Assembly (NCBI GenBank): GCA_021813325.1
Contig: JAKALA010000022.1
Location: 1-51,560 of the forward strand
Origin: a bacterium
Lineage (GTDB): Bacteria; Verrucomicrobiota; Verrucomicrobiia; Limisphaerales; UBA11358
Length of the DNA stretch: 51,560 bases
Direction: 5' to 3'
Positions 9,146 through 18,315 of this stretch are shown here, one piece after another (the first letter of the stretch is position 1; the number at the start of each line of letters is the position of its first letter). Below the pieces are notes generated by a model. That model was not told the DNA's origin, did no database searches, and was given only the letters and a program-made list of their open reading frames with translations. Both the position numbers and the translations under genes were made by a program.

Positions 9146-9178
9146 TGGGAGCCGAGTCAAAGACAGGCTCCCATTTTT
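9146..9178 (+). terminator. Terminator/attenuator between barrel and kinase genes
   Basis: An 8-bp stem, TGGGAGCC (9146-9153) with GGCTCCCA (9166-9173), has a 12-base loop and is followed by TTTTTAT. It lies 45 bases after the barrel stop and just before the kinase start at 9190. Partial read-through would give a graded operon. Confidence 0.65.
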
Positions 9179-9189
9179 ATTTATAACAT

Positions 9190-11370
9190 ATGGATCCACA
9201 ACAAAATTCTCCAGCTCCCGAGTCCAAGCTGCATTTTTTGGATTATTGGCGCGTCATTCGCATTCGCAAGGCGATCATTATTACCGTCTTCCTGATTACC
9301 GCCATTATTGCGACAGCGGTGACATTTATTTTGCCCGAGTCTTACGCCAGCACATGCCGCATTAAAGTGGAGAATGATGGGGCTGATATTGCGGGTATGA
9401 CCTCGCTGGCGACATCCCAATTGCCGTATGATCCCTACTTTATTCAGACCACGTTTGAAATCATGCAGTCGCAAGTGGTGTTGAGTAATGTCATTGCCAA
9501 ATTAAATCTGAACGAGGTTTGGGGTAAAAAATATTTCAATGGCGACACCTTGAAAACGACCGAAACCATGGAGATTCTGAAGAATCGCATGAGTTTGGCC
9601 CCCGTGCGGAACACCAAATTGATTTCCATCACGGTGTATAGTGAAGACCCCAAAGAAGCGGCGCAAATCGCCAATACAATTGCCGAATCCTATAAACAGT
9701 ATCGGTTGGACTCGCGGATGCAGGCGAGCACGACGGGTTTGAAGTCTCTGGAAGACCAATTCATGCAGGAATCCAACCAAATCCAGTTGGCCCAAATTAG
9801 AATTGAACAGTTGCGGACCAAACTCGGAATTAGTGGGGATTCGGCTGATTCCACAGTTTTTATGCCGACGCTTAGCGCCGAGTCGTTGCAGAAATATCAT
9901 GACCAAATGATCGAAGGGGAAAAAAATTACAAGGAACTGGCGGCGCAGCTCGATGAAATGAAATCTAAAACCACCGAGCAGTTGCGGGATGTTTTGCCTA
10001 ATTTAGTCAATGATTCCTCGCTGACAGATTTGTTGAACAAGTTGCACGACGCTCAACAGCGGATCGCTGCCCTTAAAATCGATTATTCAACCAACAATCT
10101 GACGGTCACGCGTGTTCAAACGCTGATTGATGAGTTAAATCGCCAAATCGATGACCGCGTAAACGGCATTTTGGTTTACATGGAAAGCCAGGTAAACGCC
10201 AAAAAGGCCGCAGTCGATGCGATTACCCTAGAGGTGGAAAAAGCCAAGGAAAAAGACCAGGCCGATGCTGCCAAAAATCAGCCTTACTATGACGAAAAGC
10301 GGGCTTTAGAGCAATTGCGCAGTCAGCACGCGTTGTTTGGGGCCAGAATCGCGGCGGAGCGGATTGATGCCAACATGCCGAGAAATACGCTGGTTCAAGT
10401 CACCGACCCCGCCGAGCCTGGCAAAGAACCTGTCAAGCCGAACAAAACGGTTAACATTGTCTTGGGCTTGGTCTTTGGCTTGATCATGGGCGTCGGTCTG
10501 GCGTTCTTTATTGAATACCTCGACACCAGCGTTAAGACCATTGATGATGTTGAGCGGACCTTCCAGGCGCCCGTGCTGGGAGTCATTCCGCAGAACATCG
10601 GTTATTTGCTTGATGATGGTGCGGAAAGCCAACATGCCGAGGCTTACCGCGTCCTGCGCACAAACCTGTTGTTTTCCCGAAAGCAGGAAACTTTCAACAC
10701 CATCGTCGTGGTGAGTGCCGGGGCCGGTGAAGGCAAGTCCACCACCACCATCAACTTGGCCACCATTTTTGCCCAGAACGGCAATCGTGTGTTGATCGTG
10801 GATTCCGACTTGCGTCGCCCCACGCTGCACAAGCGTTTTAAGGTCGCAAACAATCTCGGGTTGACCAACTATTTGCTCAAGCAGAATAAAATTCCTGAGA
10901 TCATCCAAAAAACTTCGGTTCCGGGACTGGATTTCATGGCGAGCGGACGCCTGCCCAACAGTTCGATGGGCATCTTGGGGTCGGCCCAGATGAAGGAAAT
11001 GATTGCTGAACTCAAACAGCGTTACGATTTCATCTTCTTTGATTCACCGCCCATTTTGGGTGTGAGCGACGCCTCGGTTATTGCCAGCGAAGTGGATCTG
11101 GTCATGCAGGTGATTCAATATCGCCGCTATCCGCAACCGATGACCATTCGGGCCAAACAGATGATTGAAAAGGTCGGGGGCAACTTCATCGGCATTGTCC
11201 TTAACAACATCAACATGTCTCAGGACGAAGGCTACTACTACTACAGTGGTTACTATCACGACTATTACTATTCTCGCAATCCCAGTGAACAGGAAGCCGA
11301 AGCGAAGGCTGAAACCGAGGCCGCAGCTGGCGAAGGCGATGCGGGTATTAAAATCAAACCGAAATATTAA
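9190..11370 (+). CDS. Wzz-type chain-length regulator fused to BY-kinase
   Basis: This is an inner-membrane polysaccharide co-polymerase with a bacterial tyrosine autokinase. In 726 residues, a TM helix near 30-52 is followed by a long periplasmic Wzz domain with coiled coils (about 60-410). A second TM near residues 420-440 (NIVLGLVFGLIMGVGLAFFI) leads to the cytoplasmic P-loop kinase: Walker A SAGAGEGKST (K516), Walker A' IVDSDLRRP (D538, D540) and Walker B FFDSPP (D618). Nine tyrosines cluster at 682-694, the expected autophosphorylation site, followed by an unusual ~28-residue acidic, Ala/Glu-rich tail. It shares an operon with the Wza-like gene (32-bp gap). Confidence 0.93.
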   Translation: MDPQQNSPAPESKLHFLDYWRVIRIRKAIIITVFLITAIIATAVTFILPESYASTCRIKVENDGADIAGMTSLATSQLPYDPYFIQTTFEIMQSQVVLSNVIAKLNLNEVWGKKYFNGDTLKTTETMEILKNRMSLAPVRNTKLISITVYSEDPKEAAQIANTIAESYKQYRLDSRMQASTTGLKSLEDQFMQESNQIQLAQIRIEQLRTKLGISGDSADSTVFMPTLSAESLQKYHDQMIEGEKNYKELAAQLDEMKSKTTEQLRDVLPNLVNDSSLTDLLNKLHDAQQRIAALKIDYSTNNLTVTRVQTLIDELNRQIDDRVNGILVYMESQVNAKKAAVDAITLEVEKAKEKDQADAAKNQPYYDEKRALEQLRSQHALFGARIAAERIDANMPRNTLVQVTDPAEPGKEPVKPNKTVNIVLGLVFGLIMGVGLAFFIEYLDTSVKTIDDVERTFQAPVLGVIPQNIGYLLDDGAESQHAEAYRVLRTNLLFSRKQETFNTIVVVSAGAGEGKSTTTINLATIFAQNGNRVLIVDSDLRRPTLHKRFKVANNLGLTNYLLKQNKIPEIIQKTSVPGLDFMASGRLPNSSMGILGSAQMKEMIAELKQRYDFIFFDSPPILGVSDASVIASEVDLVMQVIQYRRYPQPMTIRAKQMIEKVGGNFIGIVLNNINMSQDEGYYYYSGYYHDYYYSRNPSEQEAEAKAETEAAAGEGDAGIKIKPKY

Positions 11371-11402
11371 CGGGCCAAAACGCGTTTTAGAAAGTATTGC
11401 CG

Positions 11403-12029
11403 ATGAAATTCAAATCGTCTTCATTGCTGCGCTTGGGCGCATTAACCTTGTTGCCGTTGCTGGCCGTGATGTTTGCGGGGTGTTCTGATTTGCCGCGCCA
11501 AAAAAACAAACCTAGTGTCATGGATCAGCCCGACATGGTCGCCACGACCGTGGCTCGGCTACACGTCGGGGATACGATTACCATCACCCTTAATGGACCG
11601 CCGGACCCAATTGAGCCTCAGGAAAAAGTCATCAAAGACGACGGCACCATTACCTTGCCGGCTATTGGCAGTGTGATGGCGGCCGGCATGACTCCGGGAG
11701 CGTTGGAAGATTTAATTCATGCCAAATATGTGCCTGCCGTTTACACGCATCTTACAGTGACCGTCAAGGCATCCAACGAGCGAGTTTATTACGTGGCAGG
11801 CGAAGTGCATCGACCTGGAGTCAACATGTATTCGGGCGCTTTGACCGTCAGCAAAGCGATCGCCGCGTCCGGCGATGTTACTGATTTTGCCGATTACGGC
11901 GACATTACTCTGACGCGTGCCAACGGGGACCGCTACAAATTGAACCTTCGGCGTATTTTGGCGGGCCACGACCAGGATCCGCCGGTTTTTCCGGGCGACC
12001 AAATCGTTGTCGGTCGTCGCACTTGGTAA
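11403..12029 (+). CDS. Short Wza-like polysaccharide export lipoprotein
   Basis: This 208-residue OPX-family protein has a lipoprotein signal (…LLAVMFAGC, lipidated Cys about residue 26). It contains a poly-export domain (LHVGDTITITLNG … DDGTITLPAIGSV) and one SLBB-like domain (VYYVAGEVHRPGVNMY). It lacks the extra SLBB repeats and C-terminal amphipathic helix with which E. coli Wza crosses the outer membrane. It therefore probably needs a separate barrel, and the protein encoded at 7842 is the obvious candidate. I chose the ATG at 11403 over a TTG two codons earlier. Its stop codon overlaps the next ATG (TAATG). Confidence 0.88.
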   Translation: MKFKSSSLLRLGALTLLPLLAVMFAGCSDLPRQKNKPSVMDQPDMVATTVARLHVGDTITITLNGPPDPIEPQEKVIKDDGTITLPAIGSVMAAGMTPGALEDLIHAKYVPAVYTHLTVTVKASNERVYYVAGEVHRPGVNMYSGALTVSKAIAASGDVTDFADYGDITLTRANGDRYKLNLRRILAGHDQDPPVFPGDQIVVGRRTW

Positions 12030-12418
12030 TGATTCAACTGAAAATTCTGTCAGGCAGGCGGGCGGGCGACATGTGTGTTGTCCGCCAGTTTCCTTTTAGG
12101 ATTGGACGCGCACCGGATAATGGACTGGCGCTGGATGAACCAGGCGTATGGGATTGCCACCTCAACTTGGATTTTCAAAAACAAGAGGGGTTTATTTTGC
12201 GTTCAGCGAAGGATGCCATCACGGCCGTCAACGATGAACCCACCAATGCCAGCCGGCTTCGGAACGGAGATCGCATCACTCTGGGCTCGGTAAAAATTCA
12301 GTTCTGGCTTGCCCCGCCGCGTCAGCGTGGCTTGCAACTGCGCGAAACCAGCGTCTGGCTGATATTAATTCTGGTCACGGCGTTTCAGTTTTTTTTGATC
12401 TACCATCTGCTCAAATAA
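12029..12418 (+). CDS. Membrane-anchored FHA-like protein
   Basis: This 129-residue protein has an FHA-like domain at about 1-95 (FRIGRAPDN; LRNGDRITLGSVKIQF) and a C-terminal TM helix at about 108-127, so the domain would face the cytoplasm. In canonical FHA domains the segment after the GR loop reads SxxH; here it is VWDCH, so the Ser that contacts phosphothreonine is absent, while R27 and H44 remain. It may bind something other than pThr or be purely structural. Its start overlaps the OPX stop, so it is translationally coupled to the export operon and presumably works with the tyrosine kinase. Confidence 0.8.
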   Translation: MIQLKILSGRRAGDMCVVRQFPFRIGRAPDNGLALDEPGVWDCHLNLDFQKQEGFILRSAKDAITAVNDEPTNASRLRNGDRITLGSVKIQFWLAPPRQRGLQLRETSVWLILILVTAFQFFLIYHLLK

Positions 12419-12446
12419 AACCCACAAGCGCTTCCGCCTGTGGGTT
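12419..12446 (-). terminator. Terminator of purH
   Basis: The inverted repeat AACCCACA/TGTGGGTT has a 12-base loop. Read on the minus strand it is followed by TTATTTG, giving a Rho-independent terminator 20 bases after purH. It may also stop transcription of the convergent EPS operon. Confidence 0.75.
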
Positions 12447-12465
12447 GGGGAAGTGGCAATGTGAA

Positions 12466-14022
12466 TCAATGGCGAAAATGGCGGGTGCCCGTGAAGGCCA
12501 TGGCCATTCCGCAGGCATCAGCGGCGGCGACAACCTCCGCATCCTTGACGGAACCGCCCGGTTGAATGGCGGCTGTCGCGCCGGCATCCGCTGCCGCCAA
12601 CAACCCATCGGGGAAGGGGAAAAACGCATCACTGCACACCACGCTGCCTTTCAAATCCAGCCTGGCTTCACCGGCTTTCCAAACGGCGATGCGGCTGGAA
12701 TCCACCCGGCTCATCTGGCCGGCGCCGGTGCCCAAGGTGCGGCCTTCGCCCACGTAAAGAATGGCGTTGGATTTGAGATGTTTCACCACGCGCCATCCAA
12801 ACAGCATGGCTTTCAACTCGGCTTCGCTGGGCTGGCGTTTGGTCGCGATCTTGAGGTCGGCAGCCGTGGTCGTTTTCAGATCGCGTTGTTGCAACAGGAA
12901 CGAATCCGCGCCCACGCCGCGCATGTCCCACGGCTGCGCGGCCAGCGGTGATTTGGTGATTTGGAGCAGGCGAAGATTTTTCTTTTTCTGCAAAATCGCG
13001 AGCGCTTCGGGCGTGAAATCAGGCGCCACGATGACTTCGCTGAAAATTTCGGCAATGGCCTCGGCGCAGGGGCCGTCCAGCGGCTGGTTTACAGCGATGA
13101 TGCCGCCAAAGGGTGCCTGTTTGTCCGTGGCAAACGCTTTGTCCCACGCCTCGCGCAAGTTTGCGCCCTGTCCCACGCCGCACGGATTGGTGTGTTTTAA
13201 AATCGCCAGTGTCGGCGCCTCGTTGTTGAATTCGGTGATCAACGCGGTGGCGGCGGTGAGGTCGAGTATATTGTTGTAGGAAAGTTCCTTGCCGTGAAGC
13301 TGTTTGAAGTAGTCGTGGAATTTGCCGTAAAGCGCGGCGGTCTGGTGCGGATTTTCGCCGTAACGCAGCGGTTGTGCCAGCGGTGCGGAAACGGTCAGCA
13401 CCTGCGGCAGCGCATTCTTGTCCGCGGCAAATTCCTTCTGTAAATGGGCGGCGATGGCGGCATCATACGCGGCGGTGCGGGCATAGACTTTGGCGCACAG
13501 TTTGCGCCGCAGTTCGAGCGTGGTGTCGCCGTTTTCCGCAATTTGTTTGGCCACTTCGGCGTAGTCGAACGGATCGACCACCACGGTGACGCTTTCGTGA
13601 TTTTTGGCGGCGCTGCGCAGCATGGACGGCCCGCCTATGTCAATGTTTTCAATGGCGTCATGCAACGCGACATTGGGTTTGGCGACCGTGGCTTCGAACG
13701 GATACAAATTCACGACGACCAGATCGATTGGCTGGATGGCGTGCTCTTTGACGGCGGCTTCGTGGTTGGCATTGCCCCGGATGTAGAGCAGTCCGCCGTG
13801 AACAAGCGGATGCAACGTCTTCACGCGGCCATCGAGCATTTCGGGAAATCCGGTGTGCTCGCTGATGTCTTTGACGGCCAACCCGGCTTCGCGAAGCGCC
13901 TTGGCCGTGCCGCCGGTGGAGATGAGTTCCACGCCGTTGGCGGCGAGAATTTGAGCGAAAGGCACGAGGCCGGTCTTATCGGAAACGGAAAGAAGAGCGC
14001 GTTGAATTTTCACGCGTGACAA
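12466..14022 (-). CDS. purH: Bifunctional AICAR transformylase / IMP cyclohydrolase
   Basis: PurH carries out the last two steps of de novo IMP synthesis. The 518-residue length is standard. The N-terminal MGS-like IMP cyclohydrolase domain ([44 protein letters not shown]) precedes the AICAR formyltransferase domain with the catalytic [12 protein letters not shown] motif and the C-terminal [10 protein letters not shown] and TGTRHFRH segments. Nothing is missing. The gene is monocistronic in this window, ends at a good terminator, and is divergent from rhaB with a ~208-bp spacer. Confidence 0.97.
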   Translation of the reverse strand: MSRVKIQRALLSVSDKTGLVPFAQILAANGVELISTGGTAKALREAGLAVKDISEHTGFPEMLDGRVKTLHPLVHGGLLYIRGNANHEAAVKEHAIQPIDLVVVNLYPFEATVAKPNVALHDAIENIDIGGPSMLRSAAKNHESVTVVVDPFDYAEVAKQIAENGDTTLELRRKLCAKVYARTAAYDAAIAAHLQKEFAADKNALPQVLTVSAPLAQPLRYGENPHQTAALYGKFHDYFKQLHGKELSYNNILDLTAATALITEFNNEAPTLAILKHTNPCGVGQGANLREAWDKAFATDKQAPFGGIIAVNQPLDGPCAEAIAEIFSEVIVAPDFTPEALAILQKKKNLRLLQITKSPLAAQPWDMRGVGADSFLLQQRDLKTTTAADLKIATKRQPSEAELKAMLFGWRVVKHLKSNAILYVGEGRTLGTGAGQMSRVDSSRIAVWKAGEARLDLKGSVVCSDAFFPFPDGLLAAADAGATAAIQPGGSVKDAEVVAAADACGMAMAFTGTRHFRH

Positions 14023-14229
14023 AATCTACGAAACCCGTCTCCGCTGCAACCGGCAAATTGTGGTTCCCGTGACAATTTTTGCTCCTGGCTAAAGTGCCGC
14101 TTCGGAAAATAGCCCGCCATCCGGCGTTTGGCCCGACAGTTTTGCCTTAACTCAGGTCTCCGATGATGGAATTGGACAGAACCCTTTTGACACGGTGGTG
14201 GCATGGCTTAAAATTCGTCGCAAACACCC

Positions 14230-15690
14230 ATGGCTACACATTATTTAGGTTGCGACCTCGGGGCGGACACCGGACGGCTGATCCTCGGAACGCTCGAAAA
14301 TGGCAAGATTTCACTGGAGGAACTGCATCGTTTTCCCACCGGCGCCACCAAGGTTTCGGGCGCGCTGCATTGGGAATTTGACCGGTTGCTCAACGAATTG
14401 AAGGCCGGCCTGAAAAAAGCCGCCGCCCGCCAGTTGCCTATTGCGAGCATCAGCACCGATTCTTGGGGGGTGGACTATGTGGTTTACGACGAACGGGGAA
14501 TGCCTGCTTCGCCGGTTTGGTGCTATCGCGATGCGCGCACGGCGTTGGGCGTGGAGATCGTCAAGGGAAAGGTCGAATGGCCGGTGGTTTTTGCTGAAAC
14601 CGGCATCCAGTTCATGGCTTTGAACACCATTTATCAAATCGTGACCGAGCCAGCCGAGCGTTTGCAAAAGGCCCGATTCCTGTTGTTGATTGGCGATGCG
14701 TTTAATTATTTCTGCTCGGGCGTGGCGCGCAACGAAGCTTCGATGGCCAGCACCACGCAACTCTACAATCCCACTCAAGGTTCCTGGTCCCAGCATTTAT
14801 TTTCTGTTCTCGGTTTGCGCGAAGACTTGTTCGCGCCGATTTGTCCATCCGGAACGCGGCTGGGTCCGATGAAGAAAAGCCTCGCCACAGAAGTCGGCCT
14901 GCCGCAGATCGAAGTGATCGCCTCGTGTTCGCACGACACGGGCGCGGCGGTGGCGGCGGTTCCCGCGCAAGGCGGCCACTGGGCTTACTTGAGTTCCGGC
15001 ACCTGGTCGTTGATGGGCGTTGAACGTCCCCAGCCCGTGATGACCGAGCAAGCCCGGAGCCTGGGATTCACCAACGAAATTGGCTATGGGAACTCGGTCC
15101 GCTTGTTGAAAAACATCATTGGTTTGTGGCTCATTCAGGAATCGCGCCGTTACTGGCAGAAACATGGAAACCAGCTTGGTTTTGATGCCCTGGAGAAAAT
15201 GGCTCTGGCCGCTCCGCCGTTTGTGTCGCTGATCAATCCGGATGATCCGCGTTTTCTCAGCCCCGATGACATGCCCAAAAAGATCGCCGACTTTTGCCGC
15301 GAAACTGGCCAGCCTGAACCGGCCAACATGGGCGCCTGTGTCCGGTGTATTTACGAAAGCCTCGCGCTGTTTTATCGCGTCACACTGCGCCGGACCGAAC
15401 AACTGACCGGCCAAAAAGTGGAGCGTTTGCACATTGTTGGCGGTGGCAGCAAAGATGGCACGTTGAATCAATTTAGTGCGAATGCCTTGAAAATTCCCGT
15501 GTTGGCAGGGCCGACGGAATGCGCGGCGCTGGGCAATATTCTGGTGCAAGCCATCGCGCTGGGCCATCTGGAATCCCATGAAGCGGCGCGGCAGGTCGTG
15601 CGTGATTCATTCGAATTGAAAACTTACCAGCCGCAAAACACCGCCGAATGGGACGCGGCGGCAGTCCGATTTGAGCGGCTGTTGCAATGA
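14230..15690 (+). CDS. rhaB: Rhamnulokinase (FGGY family)
   Basis: RhaB phosphorylates L-rhamnulose in rhamnose breakdown. The 486-residue FGGY kinase has the N-terminal phosphate loop LGCDLGADTGRL, the rhamnulokinase-like ISTDSWGVDYVV and NTIYQ segments, YLSSGTWSLMGVE, and the C-terminal ATP-site segment HIVGGGSKDGTLNQFSANA. No rhaA, rhaD or regulator is adjacent, so the rest of the pathway must be elsewhere. A related deoxysugar ketose kinase (fuculokinase) is the main alternative, but the sequence pattern favours RhaB. Confidence 0.9.
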   Translation: MATHYLGCDLGADTGRLILGTLENGKISLEELHRFPTGATKVSGALHWEFDRLLNELKAGLKKAAARQLPIASISTDSWGVDYVVYDERGMPASPVWCYRDARTALGVEIVKGKVEWPVVFAETGIQFMALNTIYQIVTEPAERLQKARFLLLIGDAFNYFCSGVARNEASMASTTQLYNPTQGSWSQHLFSVLGLREDLFAPICPSGTRLGPMKKSLATEVGLPQIEVIASCSHDTGAAVAAVPAQGGHWAYLSSGTWSLMGVERPQPVMTEQARSLGFTNEIGYGNSVRLLKNIIGLWLIQESRRYWQKHGNQLGFDALEKMALAAPPFVSLINPDDPRFLSPDDMPKKIADFCRETGQPEPANMGACVRCIYESLALFYRVTLRRTEQLTGQKVERLHIVGGGSKDGTLNQFSANALKIPVLAGPTECAALGNILVQAIALGHLESHEAARQVVRDSFELKTYQPQNTAEWDAAAVRFERLLQ

Positions 15691-15858
15691 CCTGGATAAA
15701 AGCCCTTCAGTCCTCATGGTCAGAGGCTTCGGCGGTCTGAATCGTCTGGCCAAATCTGGTCCGATTTGATTTACGGCTGGCAAATCGCCGCTGGTTCCGT
15801 CAGATTTTGAGTCAATAAGGCGTTATCGTCTGTAAATGCCAATTTTCTAAGTTCAAAT

Positions 15859-17235
15859 ATGTTGTGGTGGATCTGCCAGCAGCTTCGCGTAAGCAGTTTG
15901 AAGACCCGGTTGGCCGTCGTGCAAAAACTGGCGGATTCCGATTCTCCGGAAGCGGTGGAATCCCTCATCTTCGCCCTGAAAGATCGCGCGCCCGAAGTGC
16001 GGCGGGCGGCGGCGCGCGTGCTCGGAAAATTTAAGAATCCGCAAGCGATCGGGCCGCTGGTTGTCGTGTTGCGCGATCCCAAGCCGGAAGTGCGAGTTGC
16101 CGCGATTGAAGCCTTGGGAAAACAGGGCGATCCCGTGGCGGTCAATCCGCTGGTCGGACTGTTGGTGGACTCGGATCAAGCCGTGCGCGCCGCCGTTTCC
16201 CGGAGTTTGGAAAAATTAGGCTGGCGTCCGGGTGACGATTCTCAGCGCGTCATGCAGATTCTGGCCATGGGCAAATTGGGCGCGGCCGTTTCCCTGGGAT
16301 CAGAAGCGGTTGGCCCCCTCATTGAAATGGTCCAGAGCGGGCCGCCAAACAAGCAGTTTGAAGCCATCAAAGCCTTGGGCGAAATCGATGATCCCCGGGT
16401 CAAACCGGTGATGCTGGAAGCGCTGAAACTGGAAAATGCCGCCATTCGCATCGCGGCAATCGGCACGTTGGAACGCCTGGCTGATCCCGATACGTTGGGT
16501 TATTTGGAAAAAATGCTGGCAGACGCCCAGCCGAGTGTCCGGGGCGCGGCCGTGGAGGCTTTGGCCAGTTGCGGCAAGCAGAAAGCCGTGTCGTTGTTGT
16601 TGCGAATGTTGAAAGATTCATTCTGGGAAGTGCGGCAGTCCACAGTGCGCAAACTTGGGACGCTGGGAGATGGTTCGGCGGTAGATGGCCTGGCGGAACT
16701 GCTGCGGGATCCGGATCGGGACGTGCGCGAAAGCACGGCGATCGCGTTGGGCCGGATTGGCGATCGTCGCGCGGTCCCGTCGCTGGTGCTGGCCCTGTTG
16801 GATGAGGAAAGCGTGGTGCGGGCGGCCGCCGCCGCGGCGCTGCCGGCGGTGGACCGGCAATGGACCAAGAACCCGATTTTGCATCTGGTGCTGCCGCGGG
16901 TGAAAGCCGCCTTGTCGCATTCGGAATATTGGGTGCGATACAGCGCCGCCAAGTTGTTCGAACAGTTGAAAATTGATCCGGAGCAAGTGGCCGAGGCGCC
17001 GGCTGGCGCTTCTGGAGCTGCCAAGGCAGACCCCAACGCGGAGCCGCCGCATCCCGCGTTCGCGGTTTTGTCGGATTTGATATTTGATCACGACCGCGAT
17101 TTGCGCCTCGCCGCCGCCCAGGCGTTCGGACATTTGCATGAGCGCAATGCGGTGCTCATTTTGGGCGCGGCGGTAAATGATTTTGACCATAATGTCCGGC
17201 TGGCGGCCCGCCAAGCGCTGGCCGACGTGAGCTGA
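15859..17235 (+). CDS. HEAT-repeat protein
   Basis: This 458-residue cytoplasmic protein is made almost entirely of ~31-residue HEAT/PBS-lyase-type repeats (for example VRRAAARVLGKFKNPQAIGPL and VRVAAIEALGKQGDPVAVNPL). They are interrupted by an Ala/Pro-rich linker near residues 380-395. No signal peptide or catalytic motif is seen, so it probably acts as a protein-binding scaffold. It lies 48 bp upstream of the response regulator on the same strand, which suggests shared transcription and a role in the same signalling assembly. The exact partner is unknown. Confidence 0.8.
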   Translation: MLWWICQQLRVSSLKTRLAVVQKLADSDSPEAVESLIFALKDRAPEVRRAAARVLGKFKNPQAIGPLVVVLRDPKPEVRVAAIEALGKQGDPVAVNPLVGLLVDSDQAVRAAVSRSLEKLGWRPGDDSQRVMQILAMGKLGAAVSLGSEAVGPLIEMVQSGPPNKQFEAIKALGEIDDPRVKPVMLEALKLENAAIRIAAIGTLERLADPDTLGYLEKMLADAQPSVRGAAVEALASCGKQKAVSLLLRMLKDSFWEVRQSTVRKLGTLGDGSAVDGLAELLRDPDRDVRESTAIALGRIGDRRAVPSLVLALLDEESVVRAAAAAALPAVDRQWTKNPILHLVLPRVKAALSHSEYWVRYSAAKLFEQLKIDPEQVAEAPAGASGAAKADPNAEPPHPAFAVLSDLIFDHDRDLRLAAAQAFGHLHERNAVLILGAAVNDFDHNVRLAARQALADVS

Positions 17236-17283
17236 AGCCGCAATGAACATTGGAAAACCCAAACCGGGAATGCTTGTTAATTC

Positions 17284-18315
17284 GTGAGCACTGTTGCCAG
17301 ACAATATCAAGTTCTGTTTGTCGATGACGAACCGGACTTTTTGCAGGCCGTCACCGAAACCTTCGGTGCCATGAGCGAAGGCCGCTGGCAGATGCATCGC
17401 GCCACTTCGGCCGATGCCGCCCTAAATCTGCTCAAAAGCCGGAAAATGGATTTGGTGGTGGTGGATGTGAACATGCCCATGCTCGATGGCGTGCAATTTC
17501 TCCGCATCCTCAACCGCAAACATGCCGGGATCAAAAAGGTGACGCTCACCGGTTATGCCACCGAGGAAAAGCGATCCGAATGTCTGGCCAACGGGGCGGA
17601 ACTGTTCATTGAAAAACCGCGGACGGCCCAAGGCTTCAAATCCATTTTTGTCATGCTGGAGGAACTGCTGACGTGGACGCCGCAGCAAGGATTCCAAGGC
17701 ATGTTGCGGCAGGTTGGGCTGAACGATGTCATTCAGATGGAATGCCTCGGGCGCAATTCCTCCGTGCTGGAAGTGCAAAATCAGCAGCAGCGCGGGCGAA
17801 TTTACATTGAGGACGGAAACATCATTCACGCGACGCTGGGCGGAGAACAGGGCGAAGCGGCGTTTCAAAAAATATTGGCGCTGTCCGGTGGCGCCTTTGG
17901 CCTCCATCCGTTCGAATCACCGGGAGTTCGCACGATTGAAGGCTCGTGGGAATTTTTGTTGATGGAAGCGGCGCGCGTGCGTGATGAACTGGCCGCGCAG
18001 CCTGTGGAAGAGCCGACGTCGCCGGCACCGGAAATTCCCGTGGTGCAAGAAGCCCCGCCCGAGGTGGCCGTGGCGGAAACCTTGATTTGCAAGGCGGATG
18101 GCGAGCCATTGTATCAGTGGCAATGCGAGACGTTGTCGGATCGGCAGGAATTGCTGCAAACCATTTCACAGCAGGCGGCCTTGCTGGCAAAAGGGCTGCC
18201 ATTGGGCCAGTTTGACCGCCTGGAAATTCAGCAGGCCAACGGTCGCACCATTGCGCAAGCAACGCCGGAGCGCAGGGTGTTTGTCCGTGTCCTCAATCTG
18301 ACCGCAGCCCCATGA
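17284..18315 (+). CDS. Response regulator, REC-DUF4388-C-terminal Roadblock-like
   Basis: This 343-residue protein starts at GTG. The REC domain (about 8-125) has all key residues: D14/D15, phospho-acceptor D61 in VVVDVNMPMLDG, T88 and K111. A DUF4388 (PATAN-like) domain follows at about 136-215 (GFQGMLRQVGLNDVIQ … GRIYIEDGNIIHA … GGAFGLHPFES), then a Pro-rich linker. The C-terminal ~80 residues (ADGEPLYQWQC … DRLEIQQANGRTIAQA) look like a partial Roadblock/LC7 fold. There is no DNA-binding domain, so output is probably protein-protein. The last codons overlap the next ATG (ATGA). Confidence 0.85.
   Translation: MSTVARQYQVLFVDDEPDFLQAVTETFGAMSEGRWQMHRATSADAALNLLKSRKMDLVVVDVNMPMLDGVQFLRILNRKHAGIKKVTLTGYATEEKRSECLANGAELFIEKPRTAQGFKSIFVMLEELLTWTPQQGFQGMLRQVGLNDVIQMECLGRNSSVLEVQNQQQRGRIYIEDGNIIHATLGGEQGEAAFQKILALSGGAFGLHPFESPGVRTIEGSWEFLLMEAARVRDELAAQPVEEPTSPAPEIPVVQEAPPEVAVAETLICKADGEPLYQWQCETLSDRQELLQTISQQAALLAKGLPLGQFDRLEIQQANGRTIAQATPERRVFVRVLNLTAAP

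Noticed and set aside
12023-12028. TTG start two codons upstream for the FHA-like gene
   Set aside because: The ATG at 12029 overlaps the preceding stop codon in the usual coupled arrangement and begins the domain directly.
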